Below, piece after piece: positions 25,019 through 34,153 of a stretch of 64,000 nucleotides of DNA (position 1 is the first letter of the stretch; every line of letters begins with the position of its first letter). A program made the position numbers and the translations under genes. The stretch comes from VMCP01 sp964408945 (GTDB taxonomy: Bacteria > Bacteroidota > Bacteroidia > NS11-12g > UBA955): the NCBI GenBank assembly GCA_964408945.1, contig CAYPBJ010000011.1, positions 1 through 64,000 of the forward strand, in the 5' to 3' direction. The notes beneath the pieces are model-generated. The model was given only the letters and a program-made list of their open reading frames with translations. It did no database searches and was not told the origin of the DNA.

Positions 25019-26047
25019 TTACCCCCTGTGGGGATGTCTGTATGCTAACGTTACTACAAAAATATAGGTCAGCAATCCACTGCCCAAAACTACATGTAAT
25101 ATTTGCGTCCAATTTGGAACTAAAAAAACTATATGGATGACTCCCAATAAAATTTGTGCAATGCTCAACGTAAATAGAATAAAAGCATGCGATTCTATTG
25201 CCTTTAATTGAGTCTGTCTGAACATAAAAAACCCAAATAAACCTACCAAAATCGGTGAATACCTGTGTATTGCAAAGAGCACATCCATAGAATGTATATT
25301 AAGCATTGAACCACCAGCTTCAGCAATATTTCCTGCAGCTTTTAATATTTCCACTTGTTCTCTACTCCAAGTTCCAAGAATGACAATTACAAACAACAGA
25401 CCGGTTAAAAATATCCATTGGGTCTGATTGTTTTGCGAATGGAGAGGCAACAAAGACTTTGAAACATCAGAAGCCTTTATAAATGCGAATAAACAAATAA
25501 ACGACAGCATAAAATGCAGTGAAACTAATCCAGGTAAAAGATTCGTTGCTACTACATAACTACCTAACCAACCATTCATCAATAGGAATATCATCCCCAA
25601 AATCAACCAACCTCTTGCTAATTTTAGTCTAAATCCTAACCAAAAAAATATCAATGCAAAGAGCCCACTTAATACGCCAAACAAACGATTAATGTATTCA
25701 ATCCATGCCTTTGTAGCATCAAACTCTTCCGGCAACAACAATGATTTATCTTGTCGTATTTCAGCCGCCTTTTGCTCAAGTCCTATTTTCTCAAGTGCTC
25801 CTACAAATCTCTCTAATTTTTTTACACGCTTTTCTAAGAAAACCTCCTGATAATTCTCAGGGAGCGCTTCTTCGCTCAAAGGAGGTGCTAACATTCCGAA
25901 ACAACGAGGCCAATCAGGACAACCCATTCCGCTGCCCGTTGCCCGCACCAAACTTCCCAAAAAGAACAATAAAAAAACAGACGAATAGGTAAGAAAACCT
26001 ATTCGTCTGTACAAATGTTCTGTTTTAAGTCTTTTCTCGAGAGTCAT
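25019..26047 (-). CDS. ctaA: Haem A synthase, CtaA/COX15 family
   Basis: 342 residues with eight predicted membrane helices. The N-terminal GSGMGCPDWPRCFG motif contains the Cys pair of the extracytoplasmic loop. Haem-ligand histidines lie in VSLHFMLSF, AIHRYSPILVG and LHVVLGSGLL. It oxidises haem O to haem A. The first loop (about 50-120) is longer than in Bacillus CtaA and highly charged. It starts 1 bp after the ctaD stop. Confidence 0.92.
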   Translation of the reverse strand: MTLEKRLKTEHLYRRIGFLTYSSVFLLFFLGSLVRATGSGMGCPDWPRCFGMLAPPLSEEALPENYQEVFLEKRVKKLERFVGALEKIGLEQKAAEIRQDKSLLLPEEFDATKAWIEYINRLFGVLSGLFALIFFWLGFRLKLARGWLILGMIFLLMNGWLGSYVVATNLLPGLVSLHFMLSFICLFAFIKASDVSKSLLPLHSQNNQTQWIFLTGLLFVIVILGTWSREQVEILKAAGNIAEAGGSMLNIHSMDVLFAIHRYSPILVGLFGFFMFRQTQLKAIESHAFILFTLSIAQILLGVIHIVFLVPNWTQILHVVLGSGLLTYIFVVTLAYRHPHRG

Positions 26048-26048
26048 A

Positions 26049-27941
26049 TCAACTCAAACCAAATACCCTCTTGATGGCCGCAAAGAACACAGAAGCTGAT
26101 TCAGTCTCTTCTACTTCGCTTTCGCTAGGGGCAGTTTTGGTTTTCTGAGTTTCAGTTTGAGCTAAATCGCTCTCATCTGGAATATACTGTGGGAAGTAGT
26201 CTTCTTCACGATCAGGACGAGAATATTCGTGGGGTCCACGATAAACCGTTGGAATCTCACCAGGCCAGTTACCGTGTATACGCTCCTCTGGTGTTGACCA
26301 TTCTAAGGTAGTTGCTTGCCAAGGATTAGTACCTGCTTTTTTACCACGGAAGATACTATAGAAGAAATTCCAAATGAAGAATAATTGTGCTACACCCGCT
26401 GCAATAGCAGAAACTGTAATCAATTTATTTACATCCATCCATACATCAAATTCTTTCACCAAGGTGAACTGATAGTAACGACGTGGAACTCCAGCTAATC
26501 CCATGAAGTGCATTGGGAAGAATACCAAATATGCAGTAATGAATGTAACCCAGAAGTGCACATAACCTAAAGTATGATTCATCATTCGGCCATACATTTT
26601 AGGGAACCAATGGTAAATACCCGCAAACATTCCAAAGATAGCTGCAGAACCCATTACCAAGTGGAAGTGAGCCACTACAAAATAACTATCGTGCAATTGA
26701 ATGTCTAAGGCAGCATTACCTAAATAAATACCGGTCAATCCTCCAGAAATGAAGAATGAAACTAGTCCAATAGAGAACAACATGGCAGGTGTAAATCTTA
26801 GATTACCTCTCCAAAGTGTTGTAATATAGTTAAATGCCTTTACTGCTGAAGGCACTGCAATAATCAGTGTCAGAATCATGAAAACTGAACCCAAGAAAGG
26901 ATTCATACCAGTAATAAACATGTGGTGACCCCATACAATGAATGACAAGAAAGATATACCCATCAAAGAAATAACCATGGCCGTATAACCGAAAATTGGT
27001 TTGCGTGCATTACATGAGATTACCTCAGATGTGATACCCAATGCAGGCATCAAAATGATATACACCTCAGGGTGTCCCAAGAACCAAAACAAGTGCTGGT
27101 ACAAAACCGGACTACCACCAATATTTTCTAATGCTCCTACTCCCTCTAAGTAGATGTCGCTCAAATAGAAAGATGTACCGAAGGAACGGTCAAAAATCAA
27201 GAACAACGCTGCTCCCAATAGCACTGGGAACGATAACAATCCTAATATTGCAGTGAAGAAGAACGCCCAAATGGTTAAAGGCATACGGTTCATACTCATA
27301 CCTTTAGTTCTCATATTCAACACAGTGGAAATGTAATTAATACCACCCAACAATGATGAAACAATGAATAAAGCAATGGCTACTAACCAAAGAGTCATAC
27401 CCAAACCTGAACCCGGCATGGCTTTTTCTAATGCGCTCAATGGAGGATAAACTGTCCAACCACCTGAGGCAGGACCTGTTTCAACACCAACACTGATTAA
27501 TAATACCACAGAACTGGCCAAAAAGAACCAATATGAAAGCATATTCATAAAGGGTGAAGCCATATCTCTGGCACCAACCTGCAACGGAATGAGTAAATTC
27601 GAAAACGTTCCGCTCAATCCCGCGGTCAATACATAAAATACCATGATGGTACCGTGAATGGTAACCAAACCCATGTAGAAATTAGGATCTAATTTACCGT
27701 CTACTGCCCATTTACCTAAAAGAGTTTCCAAAATGGAGAACTGCTCGTCAGGCCAAGCCAATTGTAAACGGAATAACAACGACATGATCATTCCAACCAT
27801 ACCCATGATCATACCAGTGATCAAGAACTGCTTGGAAATCATCTTGTGGTCCATAGAGAACACATACTTACTGATGAAGCTCTCGTGATGGTGGTGCTCC
27901 TCGTGATGATGGTGCTCTGCGTGCATTGCTGCTGTGCTCAT
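26049..27941 (-). CDS. ctaD: Cytochrome c oxidase subunit I
   Basis: 630 residues with 12 core helices. Family signatures: the haem a ligand region TIHGTIMVFYV, WFLGHPEVYIILMPALG (CuB His and cross-linked Tyr), VWGHHMFITGM (two CuB His) and DSYFVVAHFHLVMG (haem a3/a ligands). The N-terminus is His-rich (AEHHHHEEHHHHE) and the C-terminal 100 residues form an acidic cytoplasmic tail; both are common additions in this phylum. It catalyses O2 reduction and proton pumping. Confidence 0.97.
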   Translation of the reverse strand: MSTAAMHAEHHHHEEHHHHESFISKYVFSMDHKMISKQFLITGMIMGMVGMIMSLLFRLQLAWPDEQFSILETLLGKWAVDGKLDPNFYMGLVTIHGTIMVFYVLTAGLSGTFSNLLIPLQVGARDMASPFMNMLSYWFFLASSVVLLISVGVETGPASGGWTVYPPLSALEKAMPGSGLGMTLWLVAIALFIVSSLLGGINYISTVLNMRTKGMSMNRMPLTIWAFFFTAILGLLSFPVLLGAALFLIFDRSFGTSFYLSDIYLEGVGALENIGGSPVLYQHLFWFLGHPEVYIILMPALGITSEVISCNARKPIFGYTAMVISLMGISFLSFIVWGHHMFITGMNPFLGSVFMILTLIIAVPSAVKAFNYITTLWRGNLRFTPAMLFSIGLVSFFISGGLTGIYLGNAALDIQLHDSYFVVAHFHLVMGSAAIFGMFAGIYHWFPKMYGRMMNHTLGYVHFWVTFITAYLVFFPMHFMGLAGVPRRYYQFTLVKEFDVWMDVNKLITVSAIAAGVAQLFFIWNFFYSIFRGKKAGTNPWQATTLEWSTPEERIHGNWPGEIPTVYRGPHEYSRPDREEDYFPQYIPDESDLAQTETQKTKTAPSESEVEETESASVFFAAIKRVFGLS

Positions 27942-27979
27942 ATCTTTAATTGTTTGTTTAGACTTTTTTTAAATTAAAC

Positions 27980-29428
27980 TTATTTCATCGCTACTGTTGG
28001 AGTAACCGGTGCAACTGTAGCACTATCACCTGAAGGTACAGCACCTGCAGGTGCAGGAACCGCAACTGGAGCCACAAATGGCACTTGAGAAGCCATCCAA
28101 GTATTATACTCAGCTTCACTATCTACAACAGTAACTTTAATTTTCATATTGTAGTGTGCGCCACCGCAAATTTTGTTGCAATACAGGTAATAATCATACT
28201 CGGCATTGTTTCTAGATTTACGTGTCTCTTCAGTAGTCATGGTTGGAGTAAATGCAAACTGAGTAGGCATACCGGGTACACAGTTCATCTGAACTCTGAA
28301 ATCAGGCATGTAAGCAGAGTGAATCACATCTCTTGCACGGAACTTAAATACATATGGTTTATTTTTAACCAATACGATCTCCGTAGTAATCTTATCGTCT
28401 TTTGCTGAACCATCAAAGAACGTACGGTCTTTTTTGTATTCAACAATACGACTCAAATTGGTCATCTTACGTTTAAGATCTTTTTCCAATGTGCGCTCAT
28501 AAGCTCCTGAAATACCATCCGTATATTTAGTTTTAACCGTTTTGTATTCTTCAGGATATGTTCTGCTCAAACCAGTTGAAACCATGTAATCATGGTTCTT
28601 TTTCCAAATGGCTACTGAATCTTTGATGCTAGCTTGTAATCCTTTAATTTTTACAACATCAGCTTCTAATTCTTTCACCAATTCATCAACTGCATTGTCT
28701 TCAGCAACACCCAAAGGATTGGTTCCGCTGATCAAGGTGAAATTACTATTGCCTAAATTGTTATCATCACCAGCATAACGAGCTTTCCAACCAAATTGAT
28801 AAGCAAAAACCTCAATCTCTTGGCTTTCTTTAGGAATTTCAGTTGTAATTTTTGACCAAGTTGTGAAACCACGCAATACCAAAAAGGTCAATACGATGGT
28901 TGGAACTATGGTCCAAATAACTTCTAATTTATTGTTGTGGAAATAGTAATGAGCTTTGCGATCTGCACTGTATCTGTAACGGAACATGAAGTAAAATAAC
29001 AATACTTCAGTAACGATGAATACGAAGAAAGTGAATCCAAACGTCCAATAGAACATTGAATCATAAGTACTTCCATGTGCAGAGGCTGAATTACCAAGCA
29101 TCAAATAAATGCTATGATACTTCAATTCATACCATACTCCAATAAGACCAGCAACCAATACAATAATGGCAACCCAAGCGTTGACATCATTCCATTTTAC
29201 CACTGACTTACCCGTGATCTTTTCTGTTAAAGCTCCAATGTCAAAGGCACGAGCAACAACCAAAATAATTAAGAGCGCCAATAAAACGCTCAAAATACTA
29301 GTCCAATCGTAATTGGCAAGACTAAATTCTTTTGGTGGTGCTATCACTTCATCTGCAGCCATAGCGAGAATTGGGGTGAAAAACAAGGCCATCGAAGCCA
29401 ACGATTTTCTCAACGTATCCATTTTCAT
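27980..29428 (-). CDS. ctaC: Cytochrome c oxidase subunit II with long insertion
   Basis: 482 residues from ATG 29428 (MKMDTLRKSLASM); ATG 29422 is equally possible and the longer reading to 29473 overlaps the promoter. Signal peptide, then three membrane helices and a cupredoxin domain. The CuA site is YCNKICGGAHYNMKIKV, with Lys where many bacteria have Glu (CxExC). Between FGWKARYAGDDNNLG and KPYVFKFRARDVIHSAY lies an insert of about 110 charged, helical residues; a shorter insert is usual in this phylum. There is no fused cytochrome c domain. It is the first gene of the oxidase operon. Confidence 0.93.
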   Translation of the reverse strand: MKMDTLRKSLASMALFFTPILAMAADEVIAPPKEFSLANYDWTSILSVLLALLIILVVARAFDIGALTEKITGKSVVKWNDVNAWVAIIVLVAGLIGVWYELKYHSIYLMLGNSASAHGSTYDSMFYWTFGFTFFVFIVTEVLLFYFMFRYRYSADRKAHYYFHNNKLEVIWTIVPTIVLTFLVLRGFTTWSKITTEIPKESQEIEVFAYQFGWKARYAGDDNNLGNSNFTLISGTNPLGVAEDNAVDELVKELEADVVKIKGLQASIKDSVAIWKKNHDYMVSTGLSRTYPEEYKTVKTKYTDGISGAYERTLEKDLKRKMTNLSRIVEYKKDRTFFDGSAKDDKITTEIVLVKNKPYVFKFRARDVIHSAYMPDFRVQMNCVPGMPTQFAFTPTMTTEETRKSRNNAEYDYYLYCNKICGGAHYNMKIKVTVVDSEAEYNTWMASQVPFVAPVAVPAPAGAVPSGDSATVAPVTPTVAMK

Positions 29429-29461
29429 CTCTAGTTTTGTACTAAATGGGGTTTTAAGGCA

Positions 29462-29469
29462 CAAATTTA
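29462..29469 (-). promoter_or_regulatory. -7 box of the cytochrome oxidase operon
   Basis: On the minus strand this reads TAAATTTG, matching TAnnTTTG, 33 nt upstream of the ctaC ATG at 29428. It is the only good promoter match in the rsmA-ctaC gap and probably drives the 11-gene operon down to the DUF983 gene. Confidence 0.5.
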
Positions 29470-29533
29470 GCATTTACCCCTTTTAATTGACCCTATTTCC
29501 TTAAGATTTTTTTCAATTATTACACATTTAACC

Positions 29534-29548
29534 TTAGAATAGTTCTAA
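29534..29548. promoter_or_regulatory. 15-bp palindrome upstream of ctaC
   Basis: TTAGAATAGTTCTAA is a perfect inverted repeat with 6-bp arms and a 3-nt centre, about 65-85 bp upstream of the ctaC -7 box. The position suits an activator such as a CRP/FNR relative, but the half-sites do not match a consensus I can name. Confidence 0.35.
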
Positions 29549-29571
29549 AATGACCCCCTATCATCAGAATT

Positions 29572-30351
29572 TCAATGAGTTGTATTTGAAATAATTTTTG
29601 CTAAATCTTCAAATTCTTCAACACTCAACTCCTCAGCCCGCTTCTTTTTCTGCTCTTCTGTCAATTCTATCTCAGGTTTTGATGCCATTAAGGTCTTTAA
29701 GGCATTCCACAATGTCTTCCGCCTCTGACTAAAAGCCGCCTTAACTACCATTTTCAAAAATTTGTATTCGTATTCTTTTTCAGCCCCAATAAACTTACAA
29801 TCAATGACCCCACTCTTTACCTTTGGAGGTGGATCAAAAGCCAACTCCCCTACCGTAAAACAATACCTTCCCGAAAAGTTTGCTTGCAACAAAACACTGG
29901 TTATTCCGTAATCCTTGTTCCCATGTCCCGCTACCAATCTTTCAGCGACTTCCTTCTGAAACATCCCACAAAATTGCACCACATTCAATCCCGATTCTAC
30001 CACCACAAACACAATTTGGGTCGATATATTGTATGGATAATTTCCAATGATACAAACTTTCTTGTCTCCCCAAATACTCTTAACATCCAGCCTTAAAAAA
30101 TCCCCCTCAACAATACGCAATCCTTGAGCCCAATCTGCCTGCTTGAGATAAGCAACCGACTCTGAATCTATCTCTACAACCGTTAATTTGTCGCCCCATT
30201 TTTCATATAAAAAACGAGTCATGACACCCATACCAGGGCCAATTTCAATGATTTCATCGGCTCCATCGGCCACCAAATTGGCAATATCTTCGGCTATACT
30301 GACTTCCTTCAAGAAGTGCTGTCCTAAGTGCTTCTTCGCTCTAACCTTCAT
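29572..30351 (-). CDS. rsmA: 16S rRNA dimethyladenosine transferase
   Basis: 259 residues. KKHLGQHFL (about 7-15) and the SAM-binding IEIGPGMGVMTRFL (about 35-48) are followed by the catalytic IIGNYPYNIS (NLPY-like, here NYPY). RsmA dimethylates two adjacent adenines at the 3' end of 16S rRNA. Its ATG overlaps the stop of the HD-domain gene by 4 bp, suggesting coupling. Confidence 0.94.
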   Translation of the reverse strand: MKVRAKKHLGQHFLKEVSIAEDIANLVADGADEIIEIGPGMGVMTRFLYEKWGDKLTVVEIDSESVAYLKQADWAQGLRIVEGDFLRLDVKSIWGDKKVCIIGNYPYNISTQIVFVVVESGLNVVQFCGMFQKEVAERLVAGHGNKDYGITSVLLQANFSGRYCFTVGELAFDPPPKVKSGVIDCKFIGAEKEYEYKFLKMVVKAAFSQRRKTLWNALKTLMASKPEIELTEEQKKKRAEELSVEEFEDLAKIISNTTH

Positions 30352-31568
30352 CCATTCCAGTGGGTTAGATAGTACTTCTTAACCGTTTCTTTTAAAGCAG
30401 ATAAATTGTAATTGTCTGAACTTTCTGCCACATCGCGAACCTCGCCTGATTTAGTCAAAATTCGAATTCCTCCGCCTTCTATTTTATAAGCATGGTTCTC
30501 CAATTCTCCCGTTTTTACAAAGTACCGCAAAGCATCCATCTCCGATACCTCAAATATGTCACTCGCTCTTTGCGCCGCTTCCGCAACTTTTATCTCATCT
30601 ATTTCTTTATTGGATATCATCACCTTGGGCAACTTTCGGTACAACAAACTCTGAGACAACCTACTTAGTATAGGATCTCCGTGAAATTGCCATTGTTTCA
30701 CACTCGACAATATATCTATGTCGTCTAAAACCAAAAATAAATCCAAAGCTTCGTCATCAAAATTTTCAGCCGTTACCTCATTCATCAAAAAATGCAACAA
30801 CGGGTGATAACTCCCCAGTCCAAATCCTTCGTGAGCCAAAATCCGCGCTCTTTGCAGAATTGAAACCAACAAAGCATCTGCTGCAATCACGGTTTTATGT
30901 AAATACACTTGCCAATACATCAATCGGCGAGCAATCAAGAATTTCTCTACCGAATAAATGCCCTTCTCTTCCACAACTAGGTGCCCTTCCTTTACATTCA
31001 GCATGTGAATGATTCGGTCTGCACCCACAATACCCTCGCTTACTCCCGTGTAAAAACTATCTCTTAGTAGATAGTCTAGACGGTCCATATCCAACTGACC
31101 TGAAATCAATTGAGCCAAAAAAGGTTTTGCTGAATATTGATTTCTAAAGATCAAAATAGACAAACTCAATGCCCCACCAAATTGATCGTTCAGCTTATTC
31201 ATGATTCTCAACGAAATGTCTTCGTGATGAACCTCTTGAATTAAGGTATGTTCGAGCGTGTGACTGTATGGACCATGTCCCACATCGTGCAATAAAATAG
31301 CGATTGCCGTTGCTTCGTATTCTTCTTCTGTAATTTCTATTCCTTTACTTCTTAAAGTATCTAACGCTTGCAACGTTAAATTCAGCGCACCCAACGCGTG
31401 ATGAAAACGGGTATGTGTCGCTCCCGGATATACCCAATCGCTCATTCCCAACTGCCTGATTCTTCTCAATCGCTGGAAATACGGATGCTGAATAACATCA
31501 TACAACAGTTCCGACGGAATGGTTAAAAATCCGTGCAACGGGTCATTGATGATCTTATTTTTATTCAT
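30348..31568 (-). CDS. HD-domain phosphohydrolase
   Basis: 406 residues. The HD metal-binding motif is ILLHDVGHGPYSHTLEH (His94-Asp95), preceded by RFHHALGALNL, with a second Asp in GQLDMDRLDYLLRDS. This is the dGTPase/SAMHD1-like HD superfamily of conserved bacterial proteins; the substrate is unproven. ATG 31568 is supported by a TACCTTTG box 6 nt upstream (31582-31575). It is divergent from the DUF2807-like gene. Confidence 0.88.
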   Translation of the reverse strand: MNKNKIINDPLHGFLTIPSELLYDVIQHPYFQRLRRIRQLGMSDWVYPGATHTRFHHALGALNLTLQALDTLRSKGIEITEEEYEATAIAILLHDVGHGPYSHTLEHTLIQEVHHEDISLRIMNKLNDQFGGALSLSILIFRNQYSAKPFLAQLISGQLDMDRLDYLLRDSFYTGVSEGIVGADRIIHMLNVKEGHLVVEEKGIYSVEKFLIARRLMYWQVYLHKTVIAADALLVSILQRARILAHEGFGLGSYHPLLHFLMNEVTAENFDDEALDLFLVLDDIDILSSVKQWQFHGDPILSRLSQSLLYRKLPKVMISNKEIDEIKVAEAAQRASDIFEVSEMDALRYFVKTGELENHAYKIEGGGIRILTKSGEVRDVAESSDNYNLSALKETVKKYYLTHWNG

Positions 31569-31574
31569 TTTTTA

Positions 31575-31582
31575 CAAAGGTA
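31575..31582 (-). promoter_or_regulatory. -7 box of the HD-domain gene
   Basis: On the minus strand TACCTTTG matches TAnnTTTG and ends 6 nt before ATG 31568. On the plus strand, GACCTTTG (31605-31612) ends 4 nt before a GTG at 31617, so the divergent gene may have the same arrangement. Confidence 0.5.
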
Positions 31583-31616
31583 CTACAATATAAAGTTCTT
31601 TTTCGACCTTTGTAAG

Positions 31617-32363
31617 GTGGCTAAACCTCGTCATTTTCTTTCTCTAATGTCTTTTTTCTGGGGATTTTTACTCAGCCTAACCCTCTTGTGCCCGTCTTGC
31701 AAACAAGACCAAGAAATCTCTTCCGAAAAACGCACCCTTCAAGAGTTCAGCAAATTGAAAATTTCACAAAACTTTATTCTAGAAGTTACTAACGATACCG
31801 CTCAACCTCCTTTTGCCGAAATTACCTACTACAGCCACCGACTATCAAGCATCAAAATCGATATCGATGACGGGTGCCTAAACATTACAGATAATTATAA
31901 AGCCAAATGGCGAAACGACCCCGCCGGTAGACCTAAAATTAAACTCAATGTACATCAACTGTGGTCTTTCGAAATTGAAGGCTCCGCCGAAGTCTTCTCG
32001 AAAGATACCCTCCACGGCGACAGACTGGAACTTCACCACCGCTCTGTTCGTGATTGTCAGCTTAACCTAGATTACAACACCCTTACAGGCTCTTGCCAAA
32101 ACTTTGGCTCTATGACCCTAGCCGGAAGAGCCACTATAATGTCGTGGTATTGCGAACGTGCCACCTCCTTGTACGCCCGAGAACTCATCAATGACGACCT
32201 TTATTTTTGGCATTATACCGTCAAAGACTGCCACGTTCATCCCCAAAAAATACTGCACGCCTATCTTTTTAACTCCGGCAACCTAATCCTTCCCGACACG
32301 TTAAATTTCAGGCAAATCAACATTCAAACCACGGGCAGCGGAAAACTGATTACTTTTTTTTAA
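31617..32363 (+). CDS. DUF2807-like (GIN-domain) exported protein
   Basis: 248 residues from GTG 31617, chosen because a near-consensus -7 box (GACCTTTG) ends 4 nt upstream; ATG 31647 gives 238 residues and also keeps the signal sequence (FFWGFLLSLTLLCPSC). The Cys after PS may be a lipoprotein site, though the lipobox is imperfect. Residues about 60-245 form beta-strand repeats (FSKLKISQNFILEV, SFEIEGSAEVFSKD, YFWHYTVKDCHVHP) resembling the DUF2807 head domain of putative adhesins. The rhomboid gene starts 3 bp downstream. Confidence 0.6.
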   Translation: MAKPRHFLSLMSFFWGFLLSLTLLCPSCKQDQEISSEKRTLQEFSKLKISQNFILEVTNDTAQPPFAEITYYSHRLSSIKIDIDDGCLNITDNYKAKWRNDPAGRPKIKLNVHQLWSFEIEGSAEVFSKDTLHGDRLELHHRSVRDCQLNLDYNTLTGSCQNFGSMTLAGRATIMSWYCERATSLYARELINDDLYFWHYTVKDCHVHPQKILHAYLFNSGNLILPDTLNFRQINIQTTGSGKLITFF

Positions 32364-32366
32364 CTC

Positions 32367-33008
32367 ATGACCAGCATCGTTCTCATTGCCATTATTGCCC
32401 TTGCCCATTTGGCTCAACATGAATTCATAGATAAATTCAGTTTCCATATTGGCTCAGTCAGAAAAGGCGAATACCACCGAATCCTCACCCCCTTTCTGGT
32501 ACATTCTGGCTGGGTTCACCTGCTCATGAACGCCATGGGAATTTATTATTTTGCACCCACCGTCGAATATTTCACCAGCCCTACAATTACCTACTTGATT
32601 TTCCTACTTTCCGTAATAGGTGGATCACTTTATACCTTGGCCCTTCGTTTTAAAGACAAAAACTACCTTGCCGTTGGCGCATCAGGAGGCGTCAGTGGGT
32701 TGGTCATGTTCACCATGTTTGCAGATCCCCACAGCGGCATTGGGCTATTCCTCATTCCCGTCTACCTACCCGCCTACATTTTTGGCATCATTTTCGTCTG
32801 GGCGTCTATCATCCTCTCTCAAACCGGTGATCGCGAGCGCATTTCTCACGAAGGACATTTGGGCGGACTTCTTTTCGGGGGATGCTTTCCCGCGCTCTTC
32901 TTTACCCTAGATCCATCAGCAAAATACCTGCTCTATTTTGGGCTCATACCCATGATTCTATTCCCTATTTTTCGTTGGATGTTCCCTCGTTTTTTTTACA
33001 AAAAGTAA
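32367..33008 (+). CDS. Rhomboid intramembrane serine protease
   Basis: 213 residues with six membrane helices. The catalytic motif is VGASGGVSG (Ser107), with the partner histidine in SHEGHLGGLLFGG and an oxyanion-region HLLMNAMGIYYF in the second helix. Rhomboids cleave membrane-protein segments inside the bilayer. It probably shares a transcript with the upstream DUF2807-like gene. A tRNA begins 19 bp after its stop. Confidence 0.9.
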   Translation: MTSIVLIAIIALAHLAQHEFIDKFSFHIGSVRKGEYHRILTPFLVHSGWVHLLMNAMGIYYFAPTVEYFTSPTITYLIFLLSVIGGSLYTLALRFKDKNYLAVGASGGVSGLVMFTMFADPHSGIGLFLIPVYLPAYIFGIIFVWASIILSQTGDRERISHEGHLGGLLFGGCFPALFFTLDPSAKYLLYFGLIPMILFPIFRWMFPRFFYKK

Positions 33009-33027
33009 CTATCTTCGCACCCTGTTA

Positions 33028-33109
33028 GCCCAGTTGGTGAAATTGGTAGACACGCCATCTTGAGGGGGTGGTGTCGCAAGACGTGCTGGTTCGAATCCAG
33101 TACTGGGCA
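33028..33109 (+). tRNA. tRNA-Leu (anticodon GAG)
   Basis: Cloverleaf: acceptor GCCCAGT (33028-33034) pairs with ACTGGGC (33102-33108), discriminator A. The anticodon stem CCATC/GGTGG encloses loop TTGAGGG with GAG. A long variable arm GTC-GCAA-GAC marks a class II tRNA, and the T arm is GCTGG TTCGAAT CCAGT. CCA is not encoded. A near-consensus -7 box TATCTTCG lies at 33010-33017. Confidence 0.95.
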
Positions 33110-33199
33110 CAAATAGTTTACATAAACAATTTTTATGATAATCATAAAAACTATAAACTATCATTTAAGATAAGTTAGCCCGAATTTTGCGACTCAATA

Positions 33200-34153
33200 A
33201 TGAACGCAATACTCGATAATTTCAGCAATCCCGCACTCCTCTTCTTTCTACTCGGCATCATCGCTTCCCAAATAAAAAGCGATCTCCAAATCCCCGAAAC
33301 CTCTGCTAAATTTATCTCCGTTTATCTTCTACTTTCCATCGGATTCAAGGGAGGTCAAGAACTCATTCACGCTCATGCCGGATTAAAAGTCCTCAACTAC
33401 TCACTCATTGGAATCACATCTGCTTTCTGTTTCCCCCTAATAAGTTTTAGAATTCTCAAAAAACGCATGGGTATTGACAACGCAGCCGCCATTGCCGCCT
33501 CTTATGGATCAGTATCTGCCGTAACCTTCATCACAGCCATTGCCTTCCTCGATGAAAAAAACATTCCCTACGGAAGTTTCATGATTGCCGCAATGGCCCT
33601 CATGGAAGTACCCGCCATCATTGTAGGCGTATTCATGGTTAATCGAAACTCTACCAATCACAAACGCTCTTCATTCTCCAGCATCATCAAGCATGCCTTC
33701 ACCAACGGAAGCGTATTTCTACTCATCGGAAGCCTTCTCATTGGCATGATCACCAGTGACAAACAAGCCGACGGAATTCGACCGTTCACTACAGATATTT
33801 TCAAGGGATTTTTAACTGTTTTTCTCTTGGATATGGGCCTATCGGCCGGACGACAACTTAAAGGGCTCTGGAAAAACGGGCCCTTTGTTCTCGCCTTTTC
33901 CATCATCACTCCCATTGTTCAAGGCATCACTTTGATGGCCATTTCCAGCCTCATCATCCATGAACCAGGAAACCTCTTCCTTATGGGTGTTTTGGGCGCA
34001 AGCGCATCATACATAGCAGTACCAGCGGCCATGCGACAAGCCGTTCCCAACGCCGATCCCGGCATCTACCTCCCAATGGCCTTAGGCATGACCTTCCCCT
34101 TCAACATCATTGTTGGGCTGCCAATCTATTGGTTTGTGGCTGCTAGTCTATAG
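33200..34153 (+). CDS. SbtA-type sodium-dependent bicarbonate transporter family permease
   Basis: 317 residues, about ten membrane helices in two inverted halves. NPALLFFLLGIIAS, LLLSIGFKGGQEL, AASYGSVSAVTFITA and the second-half LDMGLSAGRQL, GASASYIAVPAAMR match the SbtA family (PF05982), Na+/HCO3- symporters in cyanobacteria. Substrate in Bacteroidota is not proven. Its last codons (Ser-Leu-stop) lie inside heptamer array 3. No PII-like SbtB is next to it. Confidence 0.85.
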   Translation: MNAILDNFSNPALLFFLLGIIASQIKSDLQIPETSAKFISVYLLLSIGFKGGQELIHAHAGLKVLNYSLIGITSAFCFPLISFRILKKRMGIDNAAAIAASYGSVSAVTFITAIAFLDEKNIPYGSFMIAAMALMEVPAIIVGVFMVNRNSTNHKRSSFSSIIKHAFTNGSVFLLIGSLLIGMITSDKQADGIRPFTTDIFKGFLTVFLLDMGLSAGRQLKGLWKNGPFVLAFSIITPIVQGITLMAISSLIIHEPGNLFLMGVLGASASYIAVPAAMRQAVPNADPGIYLPMALGMTFPFNIIVGLPIYWFVAASL

